A DNA stretch of 64,000 nucleotides. Origin: Streptomyces sp. RPA4-2. Its GTDB lineage: Bacteria > Actinomycetota > Actinomycetes > Streptomycetales > Streptomycetaceae. This document shows positions 55,436-63,349 of the stretch, in pieces. Position numbers and translations under genes: made by a program. Each line of letters starts with the position of its first letter. The first letter of the stretch is position 1. The notes under the pieces were generated by a model. That model was given only the letters and a program-made list of their open reading frames with translations. It was not told the origin of the DNA and made no database searches. The stretch covers positions 8,928,001 to 8,992,000 of the forward strand of contig NZ_CP050975.2 in NCBI RefSeq assembly GCF_012273515.2, in the 5' to 3' direction.

Positions 55436-55822
55436 CTACACCGTTCCCGTCGCTGCGGCGGCGGGTTCGGGGGTGTCTCGCAGGCCGAAGCGGAGGTGCT
55501 CTACGTGGAAGAGGGCCTGGTCGAGGAGTTCGGCGACGTGGTGGTCGTAGAGGGCGTAGACGATCGAGCGGCCGTTGCGTTCGCCGGTGACCAGGCCGAG
55601 GTTGCGCAGCAGGCGCAATTGGTGGGAGCAGGCGGAGGCTTCCATGTCGACGGCTTCGGCGAGGTCGCCGACCGCGCAGGGGCCTTCCTGGAGCCGGGCG
55701 AGGATCCGCAGCCGGGAGGGGGTGGCCAGGGCCTGGAGGGTCGCCGCGACATCGGTCGCGCCCACGGCGTCGAGTCGCTCGCGGGTGGTGGCGGTGTTCT
55801 TGGCATCGGCTCCGTGACCCAT
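55436..55822 (-). CDS. ArsR/SmtB-family metal-sensing repressor
   Basis: 128 residues. The winged helix is LATPSRLRILARLQEGPCAV, DLAEAVDMEASACSHQLRLL, GLVTGERNGRSIVYALY. The helix alpha-5 pattern DHHVAELLDQALFHVEHL (D-x-H ... H-x-x-E/H) matches the metal site of SmtB-like Zn/Co/Ni sensors. A Cys in the recognition helix (SACSH) is also present. It is divergent from the P-type ATPase gene, with an inverted-repeat operator between them. Metal binding should release the repressor and switch on efflux. Confidence 0.85.
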   Translation of the reverse strand: MGHGADAKNTATTRERLDAVGATDVAATLQALATPSRLRILARLQEGPCAVGDLAEAVDMEASACSHQLRLLRNLGLVTGERNGRSIVYALYDHHVAELLDQALFHVEHLRFGLRDTPEPAAAATGTV

Positions 55823-55837
55823 GACGCCATCATACTG

Positions 55838-55865
55838 GTGACACATGAAGACCTGTTCATATGAT
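55838..55865 (+). promoter_or_regulatory. ArsR-type operator/promoter of the metal ATPase
   Basis: A -35-like GTGACA (55838-55843) and a -10-like TATGAT (55860-55865) are 16 nt apart. Within the spacer a palindrome ATGAA-GACCTG-TTCAT (55845-55860) resembles SmtB/ArsR operators. Binding would block the promoter. Confidence 0.6.
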
Positions 55866-55916
55866 CCTGTACGGTGGATGTGTTGCTGTCCTCCGCCCGT
55901 GAAGGGTCGTTTTGTC

Positions 55917-58313
55917 ATGCCTTCCGCTCTCATCCAGCGCCCCGAACGGACGCCGTCGGCTGCTCCGGCGGCGGTGCCGCGCCGCGGTACGCGCGTATTG
56001 GCGCTGGCCGAGGCGCGGTGGGCCGGGGCTGCGCTGGGGCTGTTCCTGATCGCGCTGCCGCTCCAGCTGACCGGCGCCCCGCCCTGGGCCTGGGGGCCCT
56101 TGTACGCGGCGGCCTATGTCACGGGCGGCTGGGAGCCGGCCTGTGCCGGCCTGCAGGCGTTGCGGGAGAAGACCCTGGATGTGGATCTGCTGATGATCGT
56201 GGCCGCGCTCGGTGCGGCGGCGATCGGGCAGGTGATGGACGGTGCCCTGCTGATCGTCATTTTCGCGACCTCCGGCGCGCTGGAGGCGCTGGCCACCGCT
56301 CGTACCCAGGACGCGGTCCGCGGCCTGCTCGACCTCGCCCCCACCACCGCCACCCGTCTGGCCGACGACGGGAGCGAGGAGACAGTGGCCACCGAGGACC
56401 TCGCTGTCGGCGACACCGTCCTGATCCGTCCCGGCGAGCGGGTCGGGGCCGATGGCCGCATCCTTCAGGGGGCCAGCGAGGTCGACCAGGCCACCATCAC
56501 CGGCGAGCCCCTGCCGGTGACGAAGGAGGCCGGGGACGAGGTCTTCGCCGGCACACTCAACGGCACCGGGGCGCTGCGGGTGAAGGTGGAGCGGGATGCC
56601 TCCGACTCGGTGATCGCCCGGATTGTGGCGATGGTCGAGGAAGCCTCACAAACCAAGGCGCCGACCCAGCTGTTCATCGAGAAGGTCGAGCAGCGTTACA
56701 GCCTGGGCATGGTCGTCGCGACCCTGGCGGTCTTCCTGGTGCCGCTGGGCTTCGGCGCGGATCTCACCGGTTCGCTGCTGCGGGCCATGACCTTCATGAT
56801 CGTCGCCTCGCCGTGCGCGGTGGTGCTGGCCACCATGCCGCCGCTGCTCTCCGCGATCGCGAACGCGGGCCGCCACGGCGTGTTGGTCAAGTCCGCCGTC
56901 GTGATGGAGCGCCTCGGTCAGATCGACGTGGTCGCCCTGGACAAGACCGGCACCCTGACCGAGGGCACTCCGAGGGTGACCGACGTCCGGCCGCTGGCCG
57001 GCTCCGGCCTGGACGAGGACGCCCTGCTGACGTTGGCGGCGGGGGCGGAGCATCCCAGCGAGCACCCGCTGGCCCGCGCCGTCGTCGAAGCGGCACGCAC
57101 CCGCGGCCTGGTGATCCCGGCCATGCGGGACTTCACTTCGGTCCCCGGGAGCGGAGTTGCCGCCACCATCGACGGCCACGCGATCGCGGTCGGAGCCCCC
57201 GCACGCCTCCTGGAGGGCACCGACGCGGCTGCCGTCGAAGCCGCGGCGATCGCCGAAAGCATGGAGTGCGAGGGTCGCACGGCCGTTCTCGTCCAGCGTG
57301 ACGGCGTAGCCGTGGGCGTCCTGGGCATCGCCGACCGGCTGCGCCCCGCCGCCGCCGCTACCGTTGCCACCCTGGCTGCGCTGACCGGCAGCACGCCGAT
57401 GCTGCTGACCGGCGACAACCCGCGCGCCGCTGCTCTGCTGGCCAATGAGGTCGGCATCAGCGACGTCCGCGCCGGACTGCTGCCCCAGGACAAGGCCACC
57501 GCCGTCCAGGAGCAGGAGAAGGCCGGGCGCAGGGTGCTGGTGGTCGGAGACGGCGTCAACGACGCCCCCGCGCTGGCCGCTGCTCATACCGGCATCGCGA
57601 TGGGGCGGGCCGGATCCGATCTGGCCCTGGAGACGGCCGACGCGGTGATCGTCCGCGACGAACTCGCCACCGTTCCCACCGTCGTGGGCCTATCGAGGGC
57701 CGCCCGACGCCTGGTGGTGCAGAACCTGGTGATCGCGGCGGTGTTCATCTCGGGTCTGGTCATCTGGGACCTGGCTGGGCACTTGCCGCTGCCCCTCGGC
57801 GTCCTGGGCCACGAGGGATCGACCGTGATCGTCGGTCTCAACGGGCTGCGGCTGCTGCGGGACACCGCATGGAACCGGGCCGCGGCACCCCGCCGGGGGC
57901 GACCGGTGAGCCGCCGCAGCAAGAAGGCCGCCCCCGCCTCGGGGGCGGTACGGCCCACGGTCACCGTCTGCCGTGGCTGCTGCTGTGGAACCGCCGCCAA
58001 GGTCCCGCGCTTGGACCACGAAGCGCAACTCATCGACTTGCGCACCCTGCTGGCCGGAGTGGCGATGGTGCGGCGTACCGACTGCCTGGACGCCTGTGAG
58101 CGCGCCAACGTCATCGTCATCCAGCCCTCCGCCGAAGGCCGCCAGGCCGGCGGGCGGCCCGTCTGGCTCGGCCAGGTCAACGACTCCGGCGCCGCCGCCG
58201 ACATCACCGCCTGGGTCAAGGACGGCGGCCCCGGTCTTGCCGAGCCGCCCGACATCCTCGACCTCTACACCTTCACCCCCTCGCGCCGCGTCCGGCACGA
58301 ACTCGAAGACTGA
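55917..58313 (+). CDS. P1B-type heavy-metal ATPase fused to a 2Fe-2S ferredoxin-like domain
   Basis: 798 residues from ATG 55917 (GAAGGG about 10 nt upstream). There is no N-terminal HMA domain. The actuator TGEPLPVTKEAGDE is near 194, the membrane metal site SPC in MIVASPCAVVLA near 298, and the phosphorylated Asp in DKTGTLTEG near 342. GDGVNDAPAL is near 544 and HEGSTVIVGLNGLR near 631. SPC plus HEGxxxxxxNxxR is the P1B-4 (Co/Ni/Fe) pattern. After a basic linker, residues from about 680 hold VCRGCCCGTA and TDCLDACERANVIV, a thioredoxin-like 2Fe-2S domain normally encoded separately. The frame is continuous with no stop between them. Confidence 0.85.
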   Translation: MPSALIQRPERTPSAAPAAVPRRGTRVLALAEARWAGAALGLFLIALPLQLTGAPPWAWGPLYAAAYVTGGWEPACAGLQALREKTLDVDLLMIVAALGAAAIGQVMDGALLIVIFATSGALEALATARTQDAVRGLLDLAPTTATRLADDGSEETVATEDLAVGDTVLIRPGERVGADGRILQGASEVDQATITGEPLPVTKEAGDEVFAGTLNGTGALRVKVERDASDSVIARIVAMVEEASQTKAPTQLFIEKVEQRYSLGMVVATLAVFLVPLGFGADLTGSLLRAMTFMIVASPCAVVLATMPPLLSAIANAGRHGVLVKSAVVMERLGQIDVVALDKTGTLTEGTPRVTDVRPLAGSGLDEDALLTLAAGAEHPSEHPLARAVVEAARTRGLVIPAMRDFTSVPGSGVAATIDGHAIAVGAPARLLEGTDAAAVEAAAIAESMECEGRTAVLVQRDGVAVGVLGIADRLRPAAAATVATLAALTGSTPMLLTGDNPRAAALLANEVGISDVRAGLLPQDKATAVQEQEKAGRRVLVVGDGVNDAPALAAAHTGIAMGRAGSDLALETADAVIVRDELATVPTVVGLSRAARRLVVQNLVIAAVFISGLVIWDLAGHLPLPLGVLGHEGSTVIVGLNGLRLLRDTAWNRAAAPRRGRPVSRRSKKAAPASGAVRPTVTVCRGCCCGTAAKVPRLDHEAQLIDLRTLLAGVAMVRRTDCLDACERANVIVIQPSAEGRQAGGRPVWLGQVNDSGAAADITAWVKDGGPGLAEPPDILDLYTFTPSRRVRHELED

Positions 58314-58396
58314 CCACCCCGCGACCGCCGGCACGTTCGGGGCCTTTGCCGGACCCAGGTCACGACCGCCCCGACTGGGCGATACCGGGGCGGACA

Positions 58397-58935
58397 TGCT
58401 CCCTTTCACCGCTGCCCCGCATACCGTGCCCGGCGCCGCAGCGCGCGCCGGTGTTTTCATGGTGCTCAGCAGTGTGATTGCGGCCGGGCTGCGACATCAC
58501 CCACCTGTGGGCGGTCGCCGCCGCGCTGGGCTGGCGGGCCGCCGACCCGATCGTCGGCCTGCTCATCACTGCCGCGATCCTCATGGTGCTGCGCGATGCC
58601 GCCCGCGAGGTCTACCGCCGCCTGATGGACTCCGTCGACCCCGCCCTGGTCGACACCGCCGAAGATGCGCTGCACGCGGTGGACGGCGTCCGCGGCGTCG
58701 GGCAGGTCCGGATGCGGTGGATCGGCCACACCCTGCGCGCCGAGGCCGACATCGTCGTCGACCCCGACCTCACCGTGGTCCAGGCCCACGCCCTGGCCGT
58801 CGCAGCCGAGCACGCCCTGATCCACGCCGTACCGCGGCTGACCGCCGCCGCCGTGCACCCGACCACACCACCCACGGCGGTGACCCGCACGCCGCCCTGG
58901 CCCACCACGCGGGAGGATGCCGGAAGGGAAGGCGA
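58397..58935 (+). pseudogene. Cation diffusion facilitator, N-terminally deleted
   Basis: The end reads ALGWRAADPIVGLLITAAIL, REVYRRLMDSVDPALVDTAE and RMRWIGHTLRAEADIVVDPD, the last transmembrane helix and the cytoplasmic domain of a CDF metal exporter. The first 150 bp (from ATG 58397, FTAAPHTVPGAAARAG) are in a different frame and most membrane helices are absent. It lies in the metal-resistance island but can hardly transport. Confidence 0.6.
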
Positions 58936-59044
58936 CGGTGGCCGCGACGGCTTGATGCACCGGGCGTCGGGTACCGGGCCGGGGTATGGTCGAGGCAATG
59001 TAGCGACGCTTCGGCCGGGTTCGATGACGTGGGGAAGGCAAGCA

Positions 59045-59476
59045 GTGATAGCAGGCAGCGGACAGGCGCGCAGGCGGGGGATCGCCCGGCTCCTGGCGCT
59101 GTGCGCGGTCCTGCTCGGCCTGTTCCTCATGCACGGCGCACCGGCCACCGCCGCAGAGGGCTGCCACGGTGCGATGTCCGCGCCCGCCGGGATGCACGAA
59201 GACCCCGCCGCGTTGCAGTCCGTGACGGCGCCCATGGCACATCCCGGCGGGCAGCAGGCGTCAGGATCGGCGGCGATGAGCGGGTCGACGTGTGTCTCGA
59301 CGCCCGCCCGCGACGAAGCCCCACTGACGGCACCCGGTCTGCTGGCCGTCGTCGCGGTCCTCGCGGCCCTGTTCCTGGCGGGCCGCCCCCTGGCCCCGGG
59401 TCGTACGGGGCGCAGGGGCCTACCGCCACCAGGCGGGCGAAGTCTGCTGCTCCAGGTGTGTATCGCGCGGACCTGA
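59045..59476 (+). CDS. DUF6153 family protein
   Basis: 143 residues from GTG 59045, with GGGGAAGG 6 nt upstream. A signal or membrane segment comes first (IARLLALCAVLLGLFLMHGA), then a His/Met/Cys-containing segment (EGCHGAMSAPAGMHEDPA, SGSTCVSTPAR) and a second hydrophobic segment (GLLAVVAVLAALFLAG). This pattern fits DUF6153, a streptomycete family commonly found with copper or other metal genes. It is probably envelope-located and metal-responsive. Confidence 0.65.
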   Translation: MIAGSGQARRRGIARLLALCAVLLGLFLMHGAPATAAEGCHGAMSAPAGMHEDPAALQSVTAPMAHPGGQQASGSAAMSGSTCVSTPARDEAPLTAPGLLAVVAVLAALFLAGRPLAPGRTGRRGLPPPGGRSLLLQVCIART

Positions 59477-59577
59477 CAGGACCCCGCCGGAACCCCGATC
59501 GCCGGGGCCCGGCACGTGTCCTGCTCACCTCCGCGCGCCCGCCCGGCGTGGTGCGCCCACCCGGAAAGACCACCACC

Positions 59578-60507
59578 ATGTTCGCTTCCACCCGTCCCGC
59601 TGTGCGCCGTCGTGCCCTCGCGGTGGCCGGTACCGCAGCCGCTCTCGCGCTGGCGCTGACTGCCTGCGGCTCCTCCAACGACGGTTCCTCCTCGATGCCG
59701 GGCATGGACCACGGCGCCAAGTCGTCCGCGTCCGCTTCGGCGAAGGCGACGCCCTCCATGGGTGACATGCCCGGCATGGACCACATGGCTGACGGCAACG
59801 GCCTGTCCGACAACAAGGACGGATACCGCCTCACCAGCAAGGACACGACCCTGGCGGCCGGAAAGCAGGCCGCCTACCGGTTCACGGTGAACGGCCCGGA
59901 CGGAAAGCCCGCCACCGACTTCGCGGTCGACCAGACCAAGCGGATGCACTTCTACGCCATCCGCTCCGACCTGACCGGCTTCCAGCACATCCACCCGATC
60001 ATGGCCGCCGACGGCACGTGGACGGCCGACCTGGACACGCTCGCGCCCGGCGCGTGGCGCATGTTCGCCTCCTTCACTCCCGACAGCGGAGCAGGCAAGG
60101 GCACAGCGTTCGTTCTGTCCCGCACCGTCTCCGTGCTGGGCCCGGAGACGAAGACGCCGCTTCCGGCCGCCGCCAAGACCGCCGAGGTCGACGGCTACAC
60201 GGTCACCGTCAAGGGCGAGCCGATGGCAGGGATGGCGCGTCCGATGACGGTCACCGTCACCAAGGACGGCAAGCCCGTCACCGATCTCCAGCCTTACCTC
60301 GACACCTATGCGCACCTGACGGCCTTCCACGAGGGCGACACGGCGTTCGCGCACCTGCACCCGACCACCAAGGTCAACGGCGACCTCGGCGGACCGGAAC
60401 TGTCCTTCAACGCGGAGCTTCCGACCTCGGGGAACTGGCGGCTGTTCCTGCAGTTCCAGACCGGCGGCAAGCTCCACACCGCAGCCTTGACCCTCAACGT
60501 CGGCTGA
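59578..60507 (+). CDS. Met/His-rich metal-binding lipoprotein
   Basis: 309 residues. The lipobox is LALTACGSS (Cys near residue 28). A stretch with repeated MPGMDH motifs follows (SSMPGMDHGAK, MGDMPGMDHMADGN), likely copper-binding. Two beta-domains come next (AYRFTVNGPDGKPATDF, MHFYAIRSDLTGFQHIHP; then TVTVTKDGKPVTDLQPYLDT, FAHLHPTTKVNG). The HIHP and HLHP motifs are typical of streptomycete secreted metal-binding proteins. No clear ribosome site precedes the ATG. It is followed by a strong terminator. It probably binds or scavenges metal outside the membrane. Confidence 0.75.
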   Translation: MFASTRPAVRRRALAVAGTAAALALALTACGSSNDGSSSMPGMDHGAKSSASASAKATPSMGDMPGMDHMADGNGLSDNKDGYRLTSKDTTLAAGKQAAYRFTVNGPDGKPATDFAVDQTKRMHFYAIRSDLTGFQHIHPIMAADGTWTADLDTLAPGAWRMFASFTPDSGAGKGTAFVLSRTVSVLGPETKTPLPAAAKTAEVDGYTVTVKGEPMAGMARPMTVTVTKDGKPVTDLQPYLDTYAHLTAFHEGDTAFAHLHPTTKVNGDLGGPELSFNAELPTSGNWRLFLQFQTGGKLHTAALTLNVG

Positions 60508-60512
60508 ACCCC

Positions 60513-60543
60513 GCGGGGCGCCACCCACCGGGTGGCGCCCCGC
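60513..60543 (+). terminator. Strong terminator after the metal-resistance island
   Basis: A perfect 14-bp stem (GCGGGGCGCCACCC / GGGTGGCGCCCCGC) with a 3-nt loop begins 5 nt after the lipoprotein stop. It lacks a T-run. Confidence 0.8.
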
Positions 60544-60715
60544 CCCACCTCGAGGACCTCAATCCGAAGACCCTCCTGGCCAAGAACCAGCCGCAGGGTG
60601 TCGGACAGCATCCTGGGGAGCTTGTCGGGCCCGGCACGGGATGGCCGGGCCCTGGGTCTGAGACGGCGCTTCTCCGTGCGCGCGCCAGGGGAGGTCCCGC
60701 GCCGGGGCTTGCCAG

Positions 60716-61108
60716 GTGGCGCGCGCGGGTGCCCCGGCAAGCAGGACCGGGACGAACGCAACGCCACGGTGCTGGGCGGCCAGGGCCTCGACGCGGACCA
60801 CCTGCCCCCCGGCCTCACCCTCGGGGACGAACAACGCAGCCCGGAAAGAACAGGAAGCCCGGGAGCGGAAGAATGGATCGGCTGCCGCCGGGGACTGGTC
60901 CCAGCGGCACATTCCCGCGCAGCCCGACCCCGCGCTCCCGCCGTCCCCGCCCTGCGAGAGCTGCGGTGGCCTACTCGAGAGGCTTGGCGGTGAGGACCCT
61001 TCTGCCCCGCCGCCGGACGGCCGTACCTGCGAGGCCTGCCGCATCACCGAAGCGGCGCGGCCGCCCACCGGGCTGTTCAAAGCCCTCTTCGGCCGCCAGG
61101 ACACCTAA
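60716..61108 (+). CDS. Doubtful protein with zinc-ribbon-like end
   Basis: The last 90 residues look real: ARKEQEARERKNGSAAAGDW, then PPCESCGGLLERLGGEDPSA and GRTCEACRITEAARPPTG, with two CxxC pairs that could bind zinc, ending LFKALFGRQDT. The upstream part of the frame (before about 60830) looks like shadow, so the N-terminus is missing or shorter. Family unknown; it may be the tail of a plasmid-type protein. Confidence 0.4.
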   Translation: MARAGAPASRTGTNATPRCWAARASTRTTCPPASPSGTNNAARKEQEARERKNGSAAAGDWSQRHIPAQPDPALPPSPPCESCGGLLERLGGEDPSAPPPDGRTCEACRITEAARPPTGLFKALFGRQDT

Positions 61109-61411
61109 CCCCGCGACGAGCTCCCAACACCGCTGTGACGGCCGACGGGACAAGCAGCAACGGTCCGTGCACGACGGCGACCAGGACCGCCAGAGTGGAG
61201 GCACCGGCGGCGGCCGTGGCGTGCAGGGCTTGGGCGTGGAGTTCACCGACGTCGAGCCCAGAGCCCGTCGGGTTCCGCCTGTGGTGAGCCGGGCCCCGGG
61301 GTCGGCCCGGGGCCCGGCTCACGCGCCGCTCGGCAGGGGGACGAATCTGGCGCTGCTGTTCCAACGCGGTGATCGGCCGTCGCGTCACGGCCAGCGGGGA
61401 TAAGCCTGGAC

Positions 61412-61945
61412 ATGAAGGTCCCCTTCCCACCCGACTCGCTCCTGTGCACGGCGGGCGGGTTGCTTGGTGTGTGCGTGGCAGCGCTGGGGGCGGGTGCCGG
61501 TTTCCTGCTGGATGCGTGGTGGGGTGTGGGTGCCGGGCTCATCGTGGGCGTGTGCGTGTTCCTTCTGATCGTGAGGACCGCGTTCTTGCTGTGCAGCCTG
61601 CACATGCGGGAGACGCTGGGCAGCCTCACGAAGGGTGATGCGGAGGGGGAGGCCGCCGCGCTCATGGTCCTGCACGCGGTCGCCCTGTACGAGGGGGCGG
61701 TGTTCCCGCTGCGGCCCGGCGGGGTGAAGCCGGCCGAGCGCGAGCTCAGGCGCTTCGTCGAGTACCGGTTCGCAGCCCGTGAGGGGCTGCCGCAACTGGT
61801 GCGGGTGGCAGCAGCCGAGGCGCTGGGAGCCATCGAGCAGGGCCACGACCCGAAGCAGGCGCAGGCGGCGGTCTGGACCCTGAACGAAGCGGTCCGTGAC
61901 TGCCGCCCCGACTTCATCCACCTCAACAACGACCAGCCCTCCTGA
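61412..61945 (+). CDS. Membrane protein of unknown function
   Basis: 177 residues. Two transmembrane segments lie near residues 10-32 and 36-60 (CTAGGLLGVCVAALGAGAGF and GVGAGLIVGVCVFLLIVRTA), then an alpha-helical cytoplasmic domain (EGEAAALMVLHAVALYEGAV, ERELRRFVEYRFAAREGLPQ, EALGAIEQGHDPKQAQAAVW). Codon bias is good. No ribosome site is obvious. Family not recognised. Confidence 0.6.
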   Translation: MKVPFPPDSLLCTAGGLLGVCVAALGAGAGFLLDAWWGVGAGLIVGVCVFLLIVRTAFLLCSLHMRETLGSLTKGDAEGEAAALMVLHAVALYEGAVFPLRPGGVKPAERELRRFVEYRFAAREGLPQLVRVAAAEALGAIEQGHDPKQAQAAVWTLNEAVRDCRPDFIHLNNDQPS

Positions 61946-62132
61946 AGCCGGCTGTCACACCGATGCCCTGTTCAACGCGGCACGGCCTCATGGCCGGTGC
62001 CATGATGCTGGCGGGTGCCCCTCCGCCCGCACAGCACAGGGCGCCCCCGCCGTGCGCGGCATTCTGCCCCCTCCGCCGCGCACGGCCTCCCCGCCCCACA
62101 ATCCCGGTGTCCCCAGTCCCAGTTGAGCCCAA

Positions 62133-62228
62133 GGGCTGCGAGGTATCGACCAGGTTCCCGGCGGTCACCTGGTTGCGCTGTCGCGCCCGGTCGAGCTGGT
62201 CGACCGGTTGATCGAGTACGTGCCCTGA
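62133..62228 (+). pseudogene. 3' end of an alpha/beta hydrolase gene
   Basis: The forward frame reads GLRGIDQVPGGHLVALSRPV and ELVDRLIEYVP before TGA at 62226-62228. PGGHLVALSRPVEL is the catalytic-His segment near the end of alpha/beta hydrolases. The rest of the gene is absent. Confidence 0.5.
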
Positions 62229-62619
62229 ACGGCAGCGGGACATCCGCCTCTGCGTACCACCCTCGCGCTGTGGCTGGGAAAAGAGAATGGACGGGAAGGG
62301 GAGGAGTGCGGGAGCGCCTCGGGGGATCGGGCGCCGGCTGGTCTGATTACGCGACGGTAGCGGTCTCCGTGCTCGCTGCCCGCGGCAGGCTTGCCGCGGG
62401 GGCAGGAAGAGAAGGAGACGGAGCGGGGCTGTGTCAGTTCCCAAGGGGTCGTTTTTGAGGTGACTTCGGGAACCGTTTCGAGGCTGTTGGCAAGATCAAT
62501 GTCAGTGGGCTTTGATGTCACCTTCGGTCTCGTGCCTCAGGGCTTCGTGTGCCCTTTCCCGGCGCGTTCTGACCTGTTGGGCCTCTGTGGCGTACGTTGA
62601 TCCGAACGGGAGGGGATGC
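62229..62619. other. About 390 bp without a supported gene
   Basis: Mixed-frame, GC-rich sequence with no recognisable family. The stretch around 62430-62520 is less GC-rich and may hold the promoter of the next gene. Confidence 0.4.
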
Positions 62620-62901
62620 ATGACAACGTGGGGACTGATCGTCGAGACGACTGTGGGCGCGGGAGAGGGCAAGCACTCCGAGGCCCACGTGCTGACGTAT
62701 GTGAATGGAACGCGCGACGAGGCGCTGGTGGAGCTGGAGATGCGTGCCAGGCGCTATAGGCCAGATCATCCTCTGAGTCCCAAGCGCCGCAGGTTGTTCC
62801 GGGACGGCGACGGCTTCCTCCTGGTCATCGACGGCGCCCGGCAGTCCTATGGATCCCGGTTCACGGTCGCGGAGTTGCTGGAGGACGTTACCGTTCGATA
62901 G
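62620..62901 (+). CDS. Small conserved hypothetical protein
   Basis: 93 residues; GGGAGGGG lies just upstream of the ATG at 62620. The sequence TTWGLIVETTVGAGEGKHSE, RDEALVELEMRARRYRPDHP and LFRDGDGFLLVIDGARQSYG resembles a small family often seen in streptomycetes, function unknown. It is soluble, and single-gene transcription is likely. Confidence 0.65.
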   Translation: MTTWGLIVETTVGAGEGKHSEAHVLTYVNGTRDEALVELEMRARRYRPDHPLSPKRRRLFRDGDGFLLVIDGARQSYGSRFTVAELLEDVTVR

Positions 62902-63349
62902 CTGCGTCGAGGTCCGGCGCGCGGGGATTCGAACGCCTACACAAACACTGAGCCCGGCCGCCCGGCCCCCGGCTGCCCAATCCGCGTACGACACCCCCGG
63001 CCACCTTGCTGGGGGCTACGAACCTGAGTGCTTCGGCAGACAGCGCGGCACCGGCGCCCACAGCCCGCTTCCTTGGCCTGGGCAGGAGCCTGGCCTGGTG
63101 CCGTTCATGCCACAACGGACCTACTTCGGCGACGAGTTCAGCGACCAAATCGGCCGAAGGACCTGTGATCCTCCGGTCGTTGATGATTGCTGCACGAGAT
63201 ACGTTCCCCACCACACGACCATGATCAACGATCGAAAACCCGATGCCTCACCGCCTACCGTGCGCGAGCTCGTAAGGCGCCCCTCAACGGCTTCCGTCCG
63301 GGTGGAGGGAAACGGCTGTTCAGGCCGTGTGCGCGGGCTTGGTGTGGGG
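62902..63349. other. About 450 bp without a supported gene
   Basis: No frame has good bias. A T-loop-like GGGGATTCGAACG at about 62923 is noted but no tRNA folds around it. Confidence 0.4.

Noticed and set aside
57973..59577. An 844-residue forward frame ending in the metal-binding lipoprotein
   Set aside because: The part before 59578 is out of frame with the ATPase and the CDF remnant; the lipoprotein has its own ATG and signal peptide.
62915..62945. GGGGATTCGAACG resembling a reversed tRNA T-loop
   Set aside because: The T-stem does not pair (GTAGGC versus CCCGC), and no acceptor or anticodon stem fits around it.
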